Of a stretch of DNA of 64,000 nucleotides, positions 52,700 to 60,971 are shown piece after piece. Under the pieces are notes generated by a model. That model ran no database searches. It was not told the DNA's origin and worked only from the letters and a program-made list of their open reading frames with translations. A program made the position numbers and the translations under genes. Location: assembly GCA_019414445.1 (NCBI GenBank), contig DXMA01000002.1:1-64000 (forward strand), written 5' to 3'. Position 1 is the first letter of the stretch. Each line of letters opens with the position of its first letter. The stretch comes from Collinsella sp. (GTDB lineage: Bacteria > Actinomycetota > Coriobacteriia > Coriobacteriales > Coriobacteriaceae).

Positions 52700-53905
52700 T
52701 TAGGCGCGGGATTTGTTGTGTGCAAGGGCCAGGCCTACGGCGGCGATGGCGGCGGCGAAGAGCACCGTGACGCCCAGGTCGCAGGCGATGTCGCCCAACA
52801 CGGTGGCCGTTAGATCCGAGGCAAGCGCCTTGCCGATCGCGTCGTTCACCCAAAACGTCGGCACAAAGTGCGCCACCGTCTGCACGGCCGAGCCCATGAG
52901 CGACAGCGGCATCCAGGCGCCGCCCAAAAACGTCATGAGCATGCCGAGTAAGTTGCCCACGCCGTTGATCAGCTCCTCGCGCGCGCCCAGGCTCGACAGG
53001 GTAAAGCCAACGGCCAGCGGCGTGCACGCCAGGGCAAGCGTCGCCGCCAGCGCCAGGCACACGCGACCCACACCGACCTCGGCGACCGCGCCGGCAAAGC
53101 CCACGACACCCACCATGCTCGACACGAACCAGATGCAGACGGTAAGCACCGCGGCAGCCGCGAACACAGCAAGCGAACGCTGGCGCTCGGAGACCGGGCC
53201 GGCCTCCATGCGGCGCACGCGCTCGGGCTCGTTCATACCCGAAAACACCAGTCCCACCGAAACGATGACCGATGAGATGATCGCGTACGCGCCAAAGTTG
53301 AAGTACGACTCGAGCGTGGCTGCGGCAGTCGAGTCAACCTTGACCTGCTCGATCTGGACCTCCGCGCGCTTTGCGGCGGCGTGCTCGGCGGTCTTGGCGA
53401 CACTGGCCCCGGAGGCAGCAGGCTCAAGCACCGACGCAGCGCCCGCGAGCGAGATCCACCGCGAGACCTCGGCAGACGAAAGCGCCGCCGCCATGGTGCC
53501 GGAACCGTAGGTCACATCGAGCTTGGGCAAGTCCTCCCCCGCACGGGCGGCCGCAACAAGATCGTCCTCAAACCCCTCCGGGATAAAGAACACGCAGTCG
53601 GCGCTGCCCTTGGCGCTGTTGCTCTTGGAGAGCGCGTCCGCAAGGTCGTACGTGTCGTCGCCGACGCCCGTGACCAGGTCAAAGCGCGAACCCAGGTGCC
53701 TGGTAAGCGCACGCGAAAGATCGCTGCCGTCGCGGTCGACCACGATCACGTTGGCGTCGTAGGGCTTGTACTCGGTCAGCTGCGACGAGTTCCAGCTGAC
53801 CGAGGCCGCAATGAACACGCCCATGAGTGAAATGAACACCGTGTAGATGAGCAGGTAGAACGGGTGCGCGAGCGCCATGCGAAGCGCGGTCTTAAAGGTG
53901 CTCAT
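52700..53905 (-). CDS. ABC-2 family permease (second of pair)
   Basis: The 401-residue membrane protein has one N-terminal helix (about 15-38), an extracytoplasmic domain (about 40-205) and five to six C-terminal helices (210-395). This is the YhgE/ABC-2 layout seen in LnrM/LnrN-type exporters. Its start overlaps the end of the previous permease gene by 14 bp (TTGGAAGGAGCCGCT before ATG). With the other permease and the ATPase it forms an export complex, probably against a membrane-active compound. Confidence 0.85.
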   Translation of the reverse strand: MSTFKTALRMALAHPFYLLIYTVFISLMGVFIAASVSWNSSQLTEYKPYDANVIVVDRDGSDLSRALTRHLGSRFDLVTGVGDDTYDLADALSKSNSAKGSADCVFFIPEGFEDDLVAAARAGEDLPKLDVTYGSGTMAAALSSAEVSRWISLAGAASVLEPAASGASVAKTAEHAAAKRAEVQIEQVKVDSTAAATLESYFNFGAYAIISSVIVSVGLVFSGMNEPERVRRMEAGPVSERQRSLAVFAAAAVLTVCIWFVSSMVGVVGFAGAVAEVGVGRVCLALAATLALACTPLAVGFTLSSLGAREELINGVGNLLGMLMTFLGGAWMPLSLMGSAVQTVAHFVPTFWVNDAIGKALASDLTATVLGDIACDLGVTVLFAAAIAAVGLALAHNKSRA

Positions 53906-55079
53906 AGCGGCTCCTTCCAAAGATCAGCGTAGCGGCGGCGACAAACACCAGGGCCATGAGGACAAGCGCACCGGCGCGAACGACAAAGGGACCCAGGTCC
54001 TCAAAGAAATACAGGCGGTTGAACATATCGCAGATGAGCTTGACGGGGTTGAGCCAGCACTCGGCCGGACAGGCGCGGGCAACATCGTCGGCAAGCGCCA
54101 TCGCCGGCTCGCCGTAGAGTCCGGCGAACAGGGCGCACGTGGTGGCAAAGCCCGTGAGGATGCCCGATTTGGACGCCTTGCCGCCCTTAACGGGAAGCGT
54201 CCCCACAAAAAGCCCCAGGCCCGTGGCAGCAAGCGCGGATGCGGCGCCGCCCGCCAGGCACAGCCCCTCGCGCCCGCCAAAGTCGATGCCGACCACCAGG
54301 CGCACGTAGCCGATCGCGATCGCCATCGAGGCAAATGAGACCAGCCACGAGCCGACAAAAATGCCGGCCAGCGACGCCGTCTTGGAGACGCCGCCCACGC
54401 AGCGGCGCGCGCCGAGGCCGGACAGATTGGGCTGCAGATCGACGACGGCCAGGGCCGCAAACTCGGAAGACATCATCGCGACCAGGCCAAAGAGCGCGTA
54501 ATAGTAGATGGTCGTACCGTCGGGCGTGGTGCGCGTAAGGCTCACGCGGCGAGTGCCGCCCTTAAGCGACAGGGCGCGCGCAACCGCCTCCGGGTCGGCG
54601 AGCGCCGCCGGGTTGTCCTGGGCAATCTGGCGCATGAGCTCGGCATTTTGCGTATACGAGCTCGCCACCGTCTCCAGGATGCTGCGGTCGGTGAGCACCG
54701 TACTGGCGCGCGAGCTATCGTAGCTCGAAAGCAACGTAAGCTTGGGCGCGCCCGCGTCGTCGACCGTGTAGACGCCCGCAACCTCGCCGGACTTGAGCGC
54801 ATGGTTCGCCTCGGCCGCGTCGTCGCACTCGTGGATCTTAAGCAGCTGGTCGTCGCCCTCCTTGGCAAGCGACGTCGCCACGTCCTTAAAGGTCGAAGCG
54901 TCCCAGGCCTCGTCGGCGACAACGGCTACCGGCACCGGATCGACCTTGCCGTCGGAGCTGAGGTTCGCAAACATAAACATGAACATCGTGGAAAGCGCAA
55001 TGGGAAAGAGCGCGCCCCAGACCCATGTGCTCGGCCGGCGCAGCAGCGTCTTGACCGTGATAATGATGGTGTTGATCAT
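53892..55079 (-). CDS. ABC-2 family permease (first of pair)
   Basis: The 395-residue protein is built like its partner: N-terminal helix (TWVWGALFPIALSTMFMFMF), outer domain (about 45-190) and six C-terminal helices. It starts about 10 bp after the ATPase stop. The two permeases differ in sequence, so a heterodimeric membrane channel is likely, as in LnrLMN-type exporters. Confidence 0.85.
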   Translation of the reverse strand: MINTIIITVKTLLRRPSTWVWGALFPIALSTMFMFMFANLSSDGKVDPVPVAVVADEAWDASTFKDVATSLAKEGDDQLLKIHECDDAAEANHALKSGEVAGVYTVDDAGAPKLTLLSSYDSSRASTVLTDRSILETVASSYTQNAELMRQIAQDNPAALADPEAVARALSLKGGTRRVSLTRTTPDGTTIYYYALFGLVAMMSSEFAALAVVDLQPNLSGLGARRCVGGVSKTASLAGIFVGSWLVSFASMAIAIGYVRLVVGIDFGGREGLCLAGGAASALAATGLGLFVGTLPVKGGKASKSGILTGFATTCALFAGLYGEPAMALADDVARACPAECWLNPVKLICDMFNRLYFFEDLGPFVVRAGALVLMALVFVAAATLIFGRSRYEHL

Positions 55080-55088
55080 GGCTGCCCC

Positions 55089-56027
55089 CTAGTCGCGTAG
55101 CTCGCGGCCGGTGATCTCGAGGAACACGTCGTTGAGGGTCGGCGGCTCGCTCCACACGCGACCGAGTGCCACGTCGGCGGCGCGCAGCGTGTCAAGGATG
55201 TCGACCAGATTATGTGGGCTCGCCTCGCAGGTGCAGATGAGCTCGCCGCCGGACAGCTCAACCGAAAGCACGTGCTCCAGAGCGCGCAGCCGCTCGACCG
55301 TGGCGGGCTCGACGGCGCCGACCTCGACGGTCACGCGCTCGCCCATCTGAATCATGCGCTTGAGCTCGTCGTTGGTGCCCTGCGCCAGCACGCGGCCGCC
55401 GTCCATGATCATGATGCGGCTGCAGATCTGCTCGACCTCCTCCATGTAATGGCTGGTATACACCACCGTGGCGCCCTCGTCGCGCAGGCGGCAGATGCCC
55501 TCCAGAATGGCGTTGCGGCTCTGCGGATCGACTGCCACTGTGGGCTCGTCAAAGAAGATGAGCTCGGGCTTGTGCGCGATGCCGCAGGCAATGTTGAGAC
55601 GGCGTGCCAAGCCGCCCGAGAGCTTTCCGGGGCGAAACTTGGTAAAGTCGCCCAGGCCGACAAAGTCGATCGCCTCGTCCACCAGCGCGCGGCGGCGCTT
55701 GCGGTCGTTGACGTAGAGGCTGCAGAAATAGTCGATGTTTTCGCGCACGGTGAGCTCGTCAAACACCGCCACCTGCTGTGGCACCACGCCGACGCGACGC
55801 TTAAGGTCGTAGCGGGTGGGCGTCATGGGCTCGCCGAACAGCTCGATGGTGCCCTTGTCGTAAGCGAGCAGCTGCAGGATGCAGTTGATGGACGTGGTCT
55901 TGCCCGAGCCGTTGGGGCCCAGCAGGCCAAAGATCTCGCCAGGGGCAATACTCAGGTTAAAGTGGTCGAGCGCGATAAGATCGTCGTAGCGCTTGACGAG
56001 GTTTTCGACGTGGACGATATCTGTCAT
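55089..56027 (-). CDS. ABC-2 type exporter ATPase
   Basis: The 312-residue ATPase has Walker A GPNGSGKT (37-44), VPQQVAVFDELTVREN, signature LSGGLARRLNIA, Walker B ELIFFDEPTVAVDP and H-loop YTSHYMEE, with a C-terminal extension of the drug-exporter (DrrA/CcmA-like) type. AGAAGGGCCGCCTC precedes ATG. It is first in the operon with the two permeases and divergent from a two-component system that probably controls it. Confidence 0.93.
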   Translation of the reverse strand: MTDIVHVENLVKRYDDLIALDHFNLSIAPGEIFGLLGPNGSGKTTSINCILQLLAYDKGTIELFGEPMTPTRYDLKRRVGVVPQQVAVFDELTVRENIDYFCSLYVNDRKRRRALVDEAIDFVGLGDFTKFRPGKLSGGLARRLNIACGIAHKPELIFFDEPTVAVDPQSRNAILEGICRLRDEGATVVYTSHYMEEVEQICSRIMIMDGGRVLAQGTNDELKRMIQMGERVTVEVGAVEPATVERLRALEHVLSVELSGGELICTCEASPHNLVDILDTLRAADVALGRVWSEPPTLNDVFLEITGRELRD

Positions 56028-56226
56028 GAGGCGGCCCTTCTGTTGGTCGTGGCCCGGTACGATTGCATCATCGCAGGAGAGGACGGCGCGCACCAGTGAG
56101 CTTTGTCACGAGTGCGAGGGGGCAGAGGCGAAACCCCCGCTCGCGCGAGCGATCGACGCCGCTTTGCCGCGCGGGAGGAATGTCACGGTTGCCCCGGGCG
56201 GCGCCTCCCCCGCGCGCAGCATCGCG

Positions 56227-56239
56227 TACAATACCCGTA
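56227..56239 (+). promoter_or_regulatory. -10 box consistent with a leaderless kinase mRNA
   Basis: TACAAT ends 6 bases before the ATG of the histidine kinase gene, and no Shine-Dalgarno sequence is seen. Transcription would then begin at or next to the start codon. The -35 region is poor. Confidence 0.35.
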
Positions 56240-57384
56240 TGAACAGGCTTTTCGACAAATCGATTGTGCTGGCGTGCTGTATTGCGGCCGCCATGGGTCT
56301 TGCCGTGGACGCTCGTCTGGTTGTGGCGTTTTGCCTTGGCGTTATGGCCACCTCGGCGTCGGAAGTCGCACGAGAAGAACACGCCCATCGCGCGAGCGAG
56401 GCCGCGAGCTACGTTTACGTCATCGCGGCTGTCTTCGTGCCGCCGTTTGTGCCGTTTGCGCCTCTCGCCCTCTATGACATCGCGCGGCGCGTGCGCCGTG
56501 AGCACGCCTGGATCGCGCTGGGCATTGGCGTCGTCTTTGTCTTTGCGCTCGTCGCGGACCTTCGCACCGACGCGCTCACCGCCCGAACGCTCCTGCTGAC
56601 CGCCATCCTTTCGGTTGCCGCCACCTTGCTATCGCTACGTACCGCCCAGTTAGAGCGCGAGCAGCAGCGCATGCGCCGTACCCGAGACGAGCTGCAGGAA
56701 CGAGCCCTCGCGCTCGAGGCGCGCAACCGCGACCTTGCCGACCGCCAGGACTACGAAGTCGAGCTCGCGACGCTCGCCGAACGCGCCCGCATCGCGCGCG
56801 AGATCCACGATAATGTCGGGCACCAGCTCACGCGTGCCTCGCTGCAGACCGAGGCCCTGCGCGTCGTGCACGCCGACGAGCCCGGCGTCGCCGCCGATTT
56901 CGCCGACGTCAAACGCACGGTTGACGAGGCGCTCCAGCTCGTACGTGCCAGCGTCCATGCGCTCAACGACAACGCCGTCGACCTTTCCGTGCAGCTCGAA
57001 CGCATTGTTGAAGGCGTGCGCTCGGACGGCGGCCCGCAGATTGAGCTTGAAGTTATGGCCGAGCATGCGCCCGCAAATGTCGCCAACTGCTTTGCGGCGG
57101 TCCTGCGCGAAGCGCTCTCCAACACCATGCGCCACGCTTGCGCCCATGCTGTCACCATACGGTGCATGGAGCATCCGTCGTTTTACCAGCTCATCGTTAC
57201 CGACGATGGCGTGGGCGGGGTTCAAGCAAGCGGCCGCGGCGCCGCGGAGGGCATGGGGCTCGCCTCCATGCGCGAGCGCATCGAGGCGCTTGGCGGCACC
57301 TTCACCGCCGGCCCGCTTGCCGGCGCCGGCGGCTGGCGCGTGTTTGCCACCGTTCCCAAACAGCAAGGAGATGAGGACCGATGA
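56239..57384 (+). CDS. Sensor histidine kinase (HisKA_3 type, LiaS/DesK-like)
   Basis: The 381-residue protein has four to five N-terminal helices (about 8-133) with almost no extracytoplasmic loops, a coiled coil (about 135-175), His190 in REIHDNVGHQL, N-box LREALSNTMRHA and ATP-lid motifs DDGVGG and GMGLASMRERIEAL. Short-looped kinases of this type sense events within the membrane, as in LiaS and LnrJ. It is coupled to its regulator by a 4-base ATGA overlap and divergent from the exporter operon. Confidence 0.9.
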   Translation: MNRLFDKSIVLACCIAAAMGLAVDARLVVAFCLGVMATSASEVAREEHAHRASEAASYVYVIAAVFVPPFVPFAPLALYDIARRVRREHAWIALGIGVVFVFALVADLRTDALTARTLLLTAILSVAATLLSLRTAQLEREQQRMRRTRDELQERALALEARNRDLADRQDYEVELATLAERARIAREIHDNVGHQLTRASLQTEALRVVHADEPGVAADFADVKRTVDEALQLVRASVHALNDNAVDLSVQLERIVEGVRSDGGPQIELEVMAEHAPANVANCFAAVLREALSNTMRHACAHAVTIRCMEHPSFYQLIVTDDGVGGVQASGRGAAEGMGLASMRERIEALGGTFTAGPLAGAGGWRVFATVPKQQGDEDR

Positions 57385-58010
57385 GGCTCATTGTTGTCGA
57401 CGACGACCGCTTGGTGGTCGATTCGCTCAAGATTATCCTGGGCGCCCAGCCGCAGATCGAGGTGGTGGGCACCGGCGCCAATGGCGACGACGCGGTCGCG
57501 CTCTACGCCGAGCACGCGCCCGACATCGCGCTGCTCGACATCCAGATGCCGGGACGTGACGGACTTTCGGCGGCACGCAAAATCCTTGAGCGCGACCCTG
57601 CGGCGCGCGTGGTGTTTCTGACGACATTCTCGGATGACGAGTACATTGTGTCGGCGCTCAAACTGGGCGCCCGCGGCTACCTGATTAAAACCGATGTCGC
57701 CGCCATTCCTCCGGCGTTGGCGCAGGTCATGAGCGGCAAACGCGTGCTCGAGGGTAAGGCGATCGAAGATGTTGACTTTGACGGGATGGGCAACAAGACG
57801 GGCGCGCCCCACCGGCCCGCGGCCTTTGCCGGTCTGACCGACCGCGAGTTCGAAGTCGCCGAGCTCATCGCCCGCGGTCTCGATAACAAGGAAATCGCCG
57901 CCACCGCCTATATGGGCGAAGGCACGGTGCGCAACCACATCAGCTCGATCCTTGCAAAGATGGGCCTGCGCAACCGCACGCAGATCGCCATCGCCTACCT
58001 GCGAGGGTAA
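57381..58010 (+). CDS. LuxR-family response regulator
   Basis: The 209-residue protein has receiver acidic residues D7-D9, phospho-acceptor Asp53 (ALLDIQMPGRDG), Thr in LTTFSD and Lys in YLIKTD. The C-terminal NarL-type helix-turn-helix is LTDREFEVAELIARGLDNKE. It is the likely activator of the divergent ABC-2 exporter genes. Translational coupling to the kinase is evident. No terminator with a T run follows; a large repeat region does. Confidence 0.93.
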   Translation: MRLIVVDDDRLVVDSLKIILGAQPQIEVVGTGANGDDAVALYAEHAPDIALLDIQMPGRDGLSAARKILERDPAARVVFLTTFSDDEYIVSALKLGARGYLIKTDVAAIPPALAQVMSGKRVLEGKAIEDVDFDGMGNKTGAPHRPAAFAGLTDREFEVAELIARGLDNKEIAATAYMGEGTVRNHISSILAKMGLRNRTQIAIAYLRG

Positions 58011-58070
58011 TTACCCAACGGTCAACCGCCCCGGCACAGCAAAATGGCTGTAACCGATTTAATGCCATTT

Positions 58071-58224
58071 CAAAACTATGCCGGATTACTACGATGAATC
58101 GCCCGCCTTCGACCACGGCAAATTGCACGCTTCCAAAACCGCAGGTAGAACGCTTGCGATATTTAGAAAAATGCAGTCATGGTCGGGAATGTCGAGTTCA
58201 TCGTAGTAAACCGGCATAGTTTTG
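58071..58224. repeat. Structured element 1: 28-bp arms, AAAACCGCAGGTAG core
   Basis: CAAAACTATGCCGG starts a 28-bp arm (58071-58098), mirrored at 58197-58224 with one mismatch. The core 14-mer lies on the plus strand at 58135-58148, 36 bases from the left arm and 48 from the right. GACCA before and TGGTC after the core could form an inner stem. Homology to element 3 extends about 25 bases outside the arms (GGCTGT...TGCCATTT to the left; TTCG and CGGCCC to the right). Confidence 0.85.
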
Positions 58225-58316
58225 TTCGGGCGGCCCTGCGCGAGTGCCTCCGCAAGCCTTGCGAGACCAAAATGATCTGCTTTCTTCCGCCCGCGGAGAT
58301 CGGCTGACGGCGCCCG

Positions 58317-58474
58317 CCACGAAATGGGCCCATCTACTACGTTTGACCCGATACCCCTGACCATAGCCGCGTTTCATGAATAATCGCAGGCGTTCTACCT
58401 GCGGTTTTCATTTCACATTACTTGCCGTGGTCGAGGGCTGCCGCCTAAACATAGTAGATGGGCCCATTTCGTGG
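58317..58474. repeat. Structured element 2: 28-bp arms, inverted core
   Basis: CCACGAAATGGGCCCATCTA starts a 28-bp arm (58317-58344), mirrored at 58447-58474 with one mismatch. The core is on the minus strand (58395-58408). Read in that orientation it lies 38 bases after one arm and 50 before the other, as in element 1, and is flanked by the same CGACCACGGCAA and AACGCYTGCGAT sequences, although the arms are unrelated to those of element 1. Confidence 0.85.
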
Positions 58475-58568
58475 CAGACGGGTCACGCGGCAGCCCTCGC
58501 AAGGCAAAAATGATCCGTTTCCCTCTGTCCACGGGAGATCAAAGGCTGTTACTGATATGGTGCCATTT

Positions 58569-58722
58569 CAAAACTATGCCGGTTTACGGGGCTAAAGTCG
58601 GAGCCCTCATCCATACCCCCTATTTTTGAAAAACAGCAAGCAGTCTACCTGCGGTTTTATTATCTTGGTTTTCGATATGGTCGGAGGTTCGCTATCCAGC
58701 CCCGTAATCCGGCATAGTTTTG
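58569..58722. repeat. Structured element 3: 25-bp arms, inverted core
   Basis: CAAAACTATGCCGGTTTACG starts a 25-bp arm (58569-58593), mirrored at 58698-58722 with one mismatch. The core is on the minus strand (58645-58658), 39 and 51 bases from the arms. The arms share their first 17 bases with element 1, but the interior differs from it apart from the core and a few short blocks. The whole 58011-58808 gap has no gene. Confidence 0.85.
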
Positions 58723-58753
58723 TTCGCGACGGCCCAACCGCGCGTTTAAGCGC

Positions 58754-58787
58754 GGGGCCGGCGGGGCATTTTTGCCCCGCCGGCCCC
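58754..58787. terminator. Very stable hairpin downstream of the hydrogenase operon
   Basis: GGGGCCGGCGGGGCA and TGCCCCGCCGGCCCC form a 15-bp perfect GC stem with a TTTT loop, 22 bp past the stop of the ferredoxin subunit gene. A T run after the stem is lacking. Confidence 0.65.
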
Positions 58788-58808
58788 TATTCCAGTTCTA
58801 CCCCTGCG

Positions 58809-59150
58809 CTACTCCGGCTTGGTTTCTACTGTGGGAGTCTTGTCCGCTGCGACTGGGGTGCGGGCGGTGTCCATAGTCAGGCAGTGCTTGGGGCAGCTCT
58901 CGATGCACTCACCGCACACCACGCAGGCATACGGGTCGATCGACCACGTTCCACCCTTGCGATCGACTGCGAGCGCGCCCGCCGGACAGCGACGCGCACA
59001 CATGCCGCAGCAGATGCACGCGTCCATGTCGTTGACGATATGCCCGCGCAAGCGCTCGGGTGCCGCGAGCTTCTCCTGCGGATAGCACACCGTTACCGGC
59101 TGCTTGACCATAGAGCCCAAGGCCGTCTTGGCAAATGTCAGCAAACTCAT
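58809..59150 (-). CDS. echF: Group 4 hydrogenase ferredoxin subunit (EchF/HycF-like)
   Basis: The 113-residue protein has two 4Fe-4S motifs, CICCGMCARRCPAG and CVVCGECIESCPKHC, and a short acidic tail. It passes electrons between soluble ferredoxin or a formate dehydrogenase module and the hydrogenase core at the membrane. It is the last gene of the run, 7 bp after the large-subunit stop. The tail after the second cluster (TMDTARTPVAADKTP) is low-complexity, as in other subunits of this operon. Confidence 0.9.
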   Translation of the reverse strand: MSLLTFAKTALGSMVKQPVTVCYPQEKLAAPERLRGHIVNDMDACICCGMCARRCPAGALAVDRKGGTWSIDPYACVVCGECIESCPKHCLTMDTARTPVAADKTPTVETKPE

Positions 59151-59157
59151 GCCGCGC

Positions 59158-60246
59158 CTACCTTTCCGTGCAGCTAATGCAGGGGTCGATGGTCAGGATA
59201 ATCATGGGCACGTTGGCAAGGAGCACGCCCTGCAGCGCATGTGTCAGACCCGCCAGGTTCTGCGACGTCGGCGTGCGCACGCGGAAGCGGTCCAGGTTCT
59301 TGGTGCCGTTACCGCGCACATAGTAATACGCCTCGCCGCGCGGCTGCTCAATCACAACCTCGCCGCGTGCGCCGTCGGCCGGCGTAAGCTTGGTGCGCCC
59401 GCCGATCCCGTCGTGCGGAATCTTGCCCACAAGCTCCTTAATGATGTCCATGGCCTGCGTGACCTCGGCACAGCGCACCTGGCAGCGGGCATAGCAATCG
59501 CCATCGGTGGCGACAACCGGCTCAAACGCAGCCAGGTCCGCATAGGCACCGTCGCTAAACATGCGCACGTCGTAGTCCACGCCCGAGGCGCGCCCAAACG
59601 GGCCGACCATCGACAGATCCAGCGCGTCCTTCTTGCTGATCACGCCCACGCCATGCAGGCGCTCGCCACAGCTGACGTCGTCCAAAAACGTATGCACCAG
59701 GGCCTCGTAGTCGGGACGCATGGCATCGAGCGTCTGGACAATGCCAGCCAGCTCGGAGTCCTCAATGTCGTGCTTTAGGCCGCCGATCTCGTTAATCGAA
59801 AGGATCACGCGGCCACCGCACGTGCTCTCGAAGATCTTGAGAATCTGCTCGCGCAGGGTCCACGACCGATAGAACAGCGCCTCGAAGCCAAAGGCATCGG
59901 CGAGCAGGCCCAGCCACAGCAGGTGCGAGTGGATGCGCGAAAGCTCGTGCAAAATAGTGCGGATATACTGCACGCGGCCGGGCACCTCGATGTCGAGCAT
60001 GCACTCGCAGGCGCTGGCATAGCCGTAGCTGTGGCCCACGGCGCAAATGCCGCAGATGCGCTCGGCGATGTAGCCAAACTGGTGCATGTCGCGCTTTTCG
60101 GTGAGCTTCTCGAGTCCGCGGTGCACAAAGCCGATCTGCGGAATTGCCTCGATGACGCGGTCGTCCTCGATCACCAGGTCCAGATGAAGCGGCTCGGGCA
60201 GCACCGGGTGCTGCGGGCCAAACGGAATTACGGAGCGATGAGCCAT
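59158..60246 (-). CDS. echE: Group 4 [NiFe] hydrogenase large subunit (EchE-like)
   Basis: The 362-residue catalytic subunit has nickel ligands in RICGICAVGHSYG (Cys65, Cys68) and at the end in DPCISCTER (Cys356, Cys359). It reduces protons or oxidises H2. The C-terminus stops three residues after the last Cys without a protease-cleaved tail, as in several group 4 enzymes. The NuoC-like domain, fused in HycE-type proteins, is a separate gene here, so the type is Ech-like. GGAGGCGTAAGGTCC precedes ATG. Confidence 0.93.
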   Translation of the reverse strand: MAHRSVIPFGPQHPVLPEPLHLDLVIEDDRVIEAIPQIGFVHRGLEKLTEKRDMHQFGYIAERICGICAVGHSYGYASACECMLDIEVPGRVQYIRTILHELSRIHSHLLWLGLLADAFGFEALFYRSWTLREQILKIFESTCGGRVILSINEIGGLKHDIEDSELAGIVQTLDAMRPDYEALVHTFLDDVSCGERLHGVGVISKKDALDLSMVGPFGRASGVDYDVRMFSDGAYADLAAFEPVVATDGDCYARCQVRCAEVTQAMDIIKELVGKIPHDGIGGRTKLTPADGARGEVVIEQPRGEAYYYVRGNGTKNLDRFRVRTPTSQNLAGLTHALQGVLLANVPMIILTIDPCISCTER

Positions 60247-60251
60247 GGACC

Positions 60252-60971
60252 TTACGCCTCCTTTTTCTGCTTGTCGCGGGCGGCCTTGGCGGCAAGCGCC
60301 GCACGGACCTTGGCCGCTTTCTCGGGATCCATGGCGGCGAGCTTTGCCTCCATCTCGGCGGCCTTGAGCGCGGCCTTCGCAGCGGCATCGTCATGCTGGG
60401 CATCGGAGCCGGCAGCAGCAGCGGGCTGAGCAGCGGCAGTGCCCGCAGCATCGCCGGCACCCGCGGCACCCTCCCCCGCAGCAGCCGCAGCCGCGGCGGC
60501 CTTCTCGGCCGCGGCCTTGCGCGCCTTGGCCTCGGCGGCCGCGCGGACTTTCATGGCCTTCTCGCGCGCAGCCTTCACCTCGGGCGTGATGACGCTCATG
60601 GGTTCGGCAGTCGAGACCTGGTAGAAAAAGCCCTTAAAGTCGATCTGCATGTCGGTGATGGCAAGACCAAACAGGTCGTGGGCCTCATTTTCAAACGGGA
60701 ACACCGCGGGGTAATACGAGCTGATGGACGGAATCTCCTGGTACTGGTCGATGCCCTCGACCACCAGGTTCTCGATCGCATAGCTGCCGTCCTGCGCAAT
60801 ATGCTCCTGAGCAGCACGGACGTTGATAAACGTATAGACCAAGCGATACGAGCCGTCGTCGACGTTGCGCTCGGCATGCATTTGCACAAAGCGCGCGCCG
60901 ACGCCCTTGAGCGCCTGGACATGCGACAGGAGCTTGTCGATCCCGACGGTGGTATAGATAGCCTTTTGCAT
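60252..60971 (-). CDS. echD: NuoC-like hydrogenase subunit with Ala-rich tail (EchD-like)
   Basis: Residues 1-125 form the NuoC/30-kDa-like domain (ISSYYPAVFPFENEAHDLFGL). The last 115 residues are an unusual Ala/Lys/Glu-rich extension with long poly-Ala stretches, probably helical or disordered, that is not part of the family. The ATG overlaps the stop of the small-subunit gene (TAATG). Typical EchD proteins are only about the length of the first part. Confidence 0.88.
   Translation of the reverse strand: MQKAIYTTVGIDKLLSHVQALKGVGARFVQMHAERNVDDGSYRLVYTFINVRAAQEHIAQDGSYAIENLVVEGIDQYQEIPSISSYYPAVFPFENEAHDLFGLAITDMQIDFKGFFYQVSTAEPMSVITPEVKAAREKAMKVRAAAEAKARKAAAEKAAAAAAAAGEGAAGAGDAAGTAAAQPAAAAGSDAQHDDAAAKAALKAAEMEAKLAAMDPEKAAKVRAALAAKAARDKQKKEA

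Noticed and set aside
58071..58722. Possible CRISPR array
   Set aside because: The repeats are paired inverted arms with differing sequences and about 100-base interiors, not identical direct repeats with short regular spacers; no cas genes are present.
58040..58740. Possible retron msr-msd region
   Set aside because: Nested inverted repeats recall a retron non-coding RNA, but no reverse transcriptase is encoded nearby and there are three copies plus one distant.
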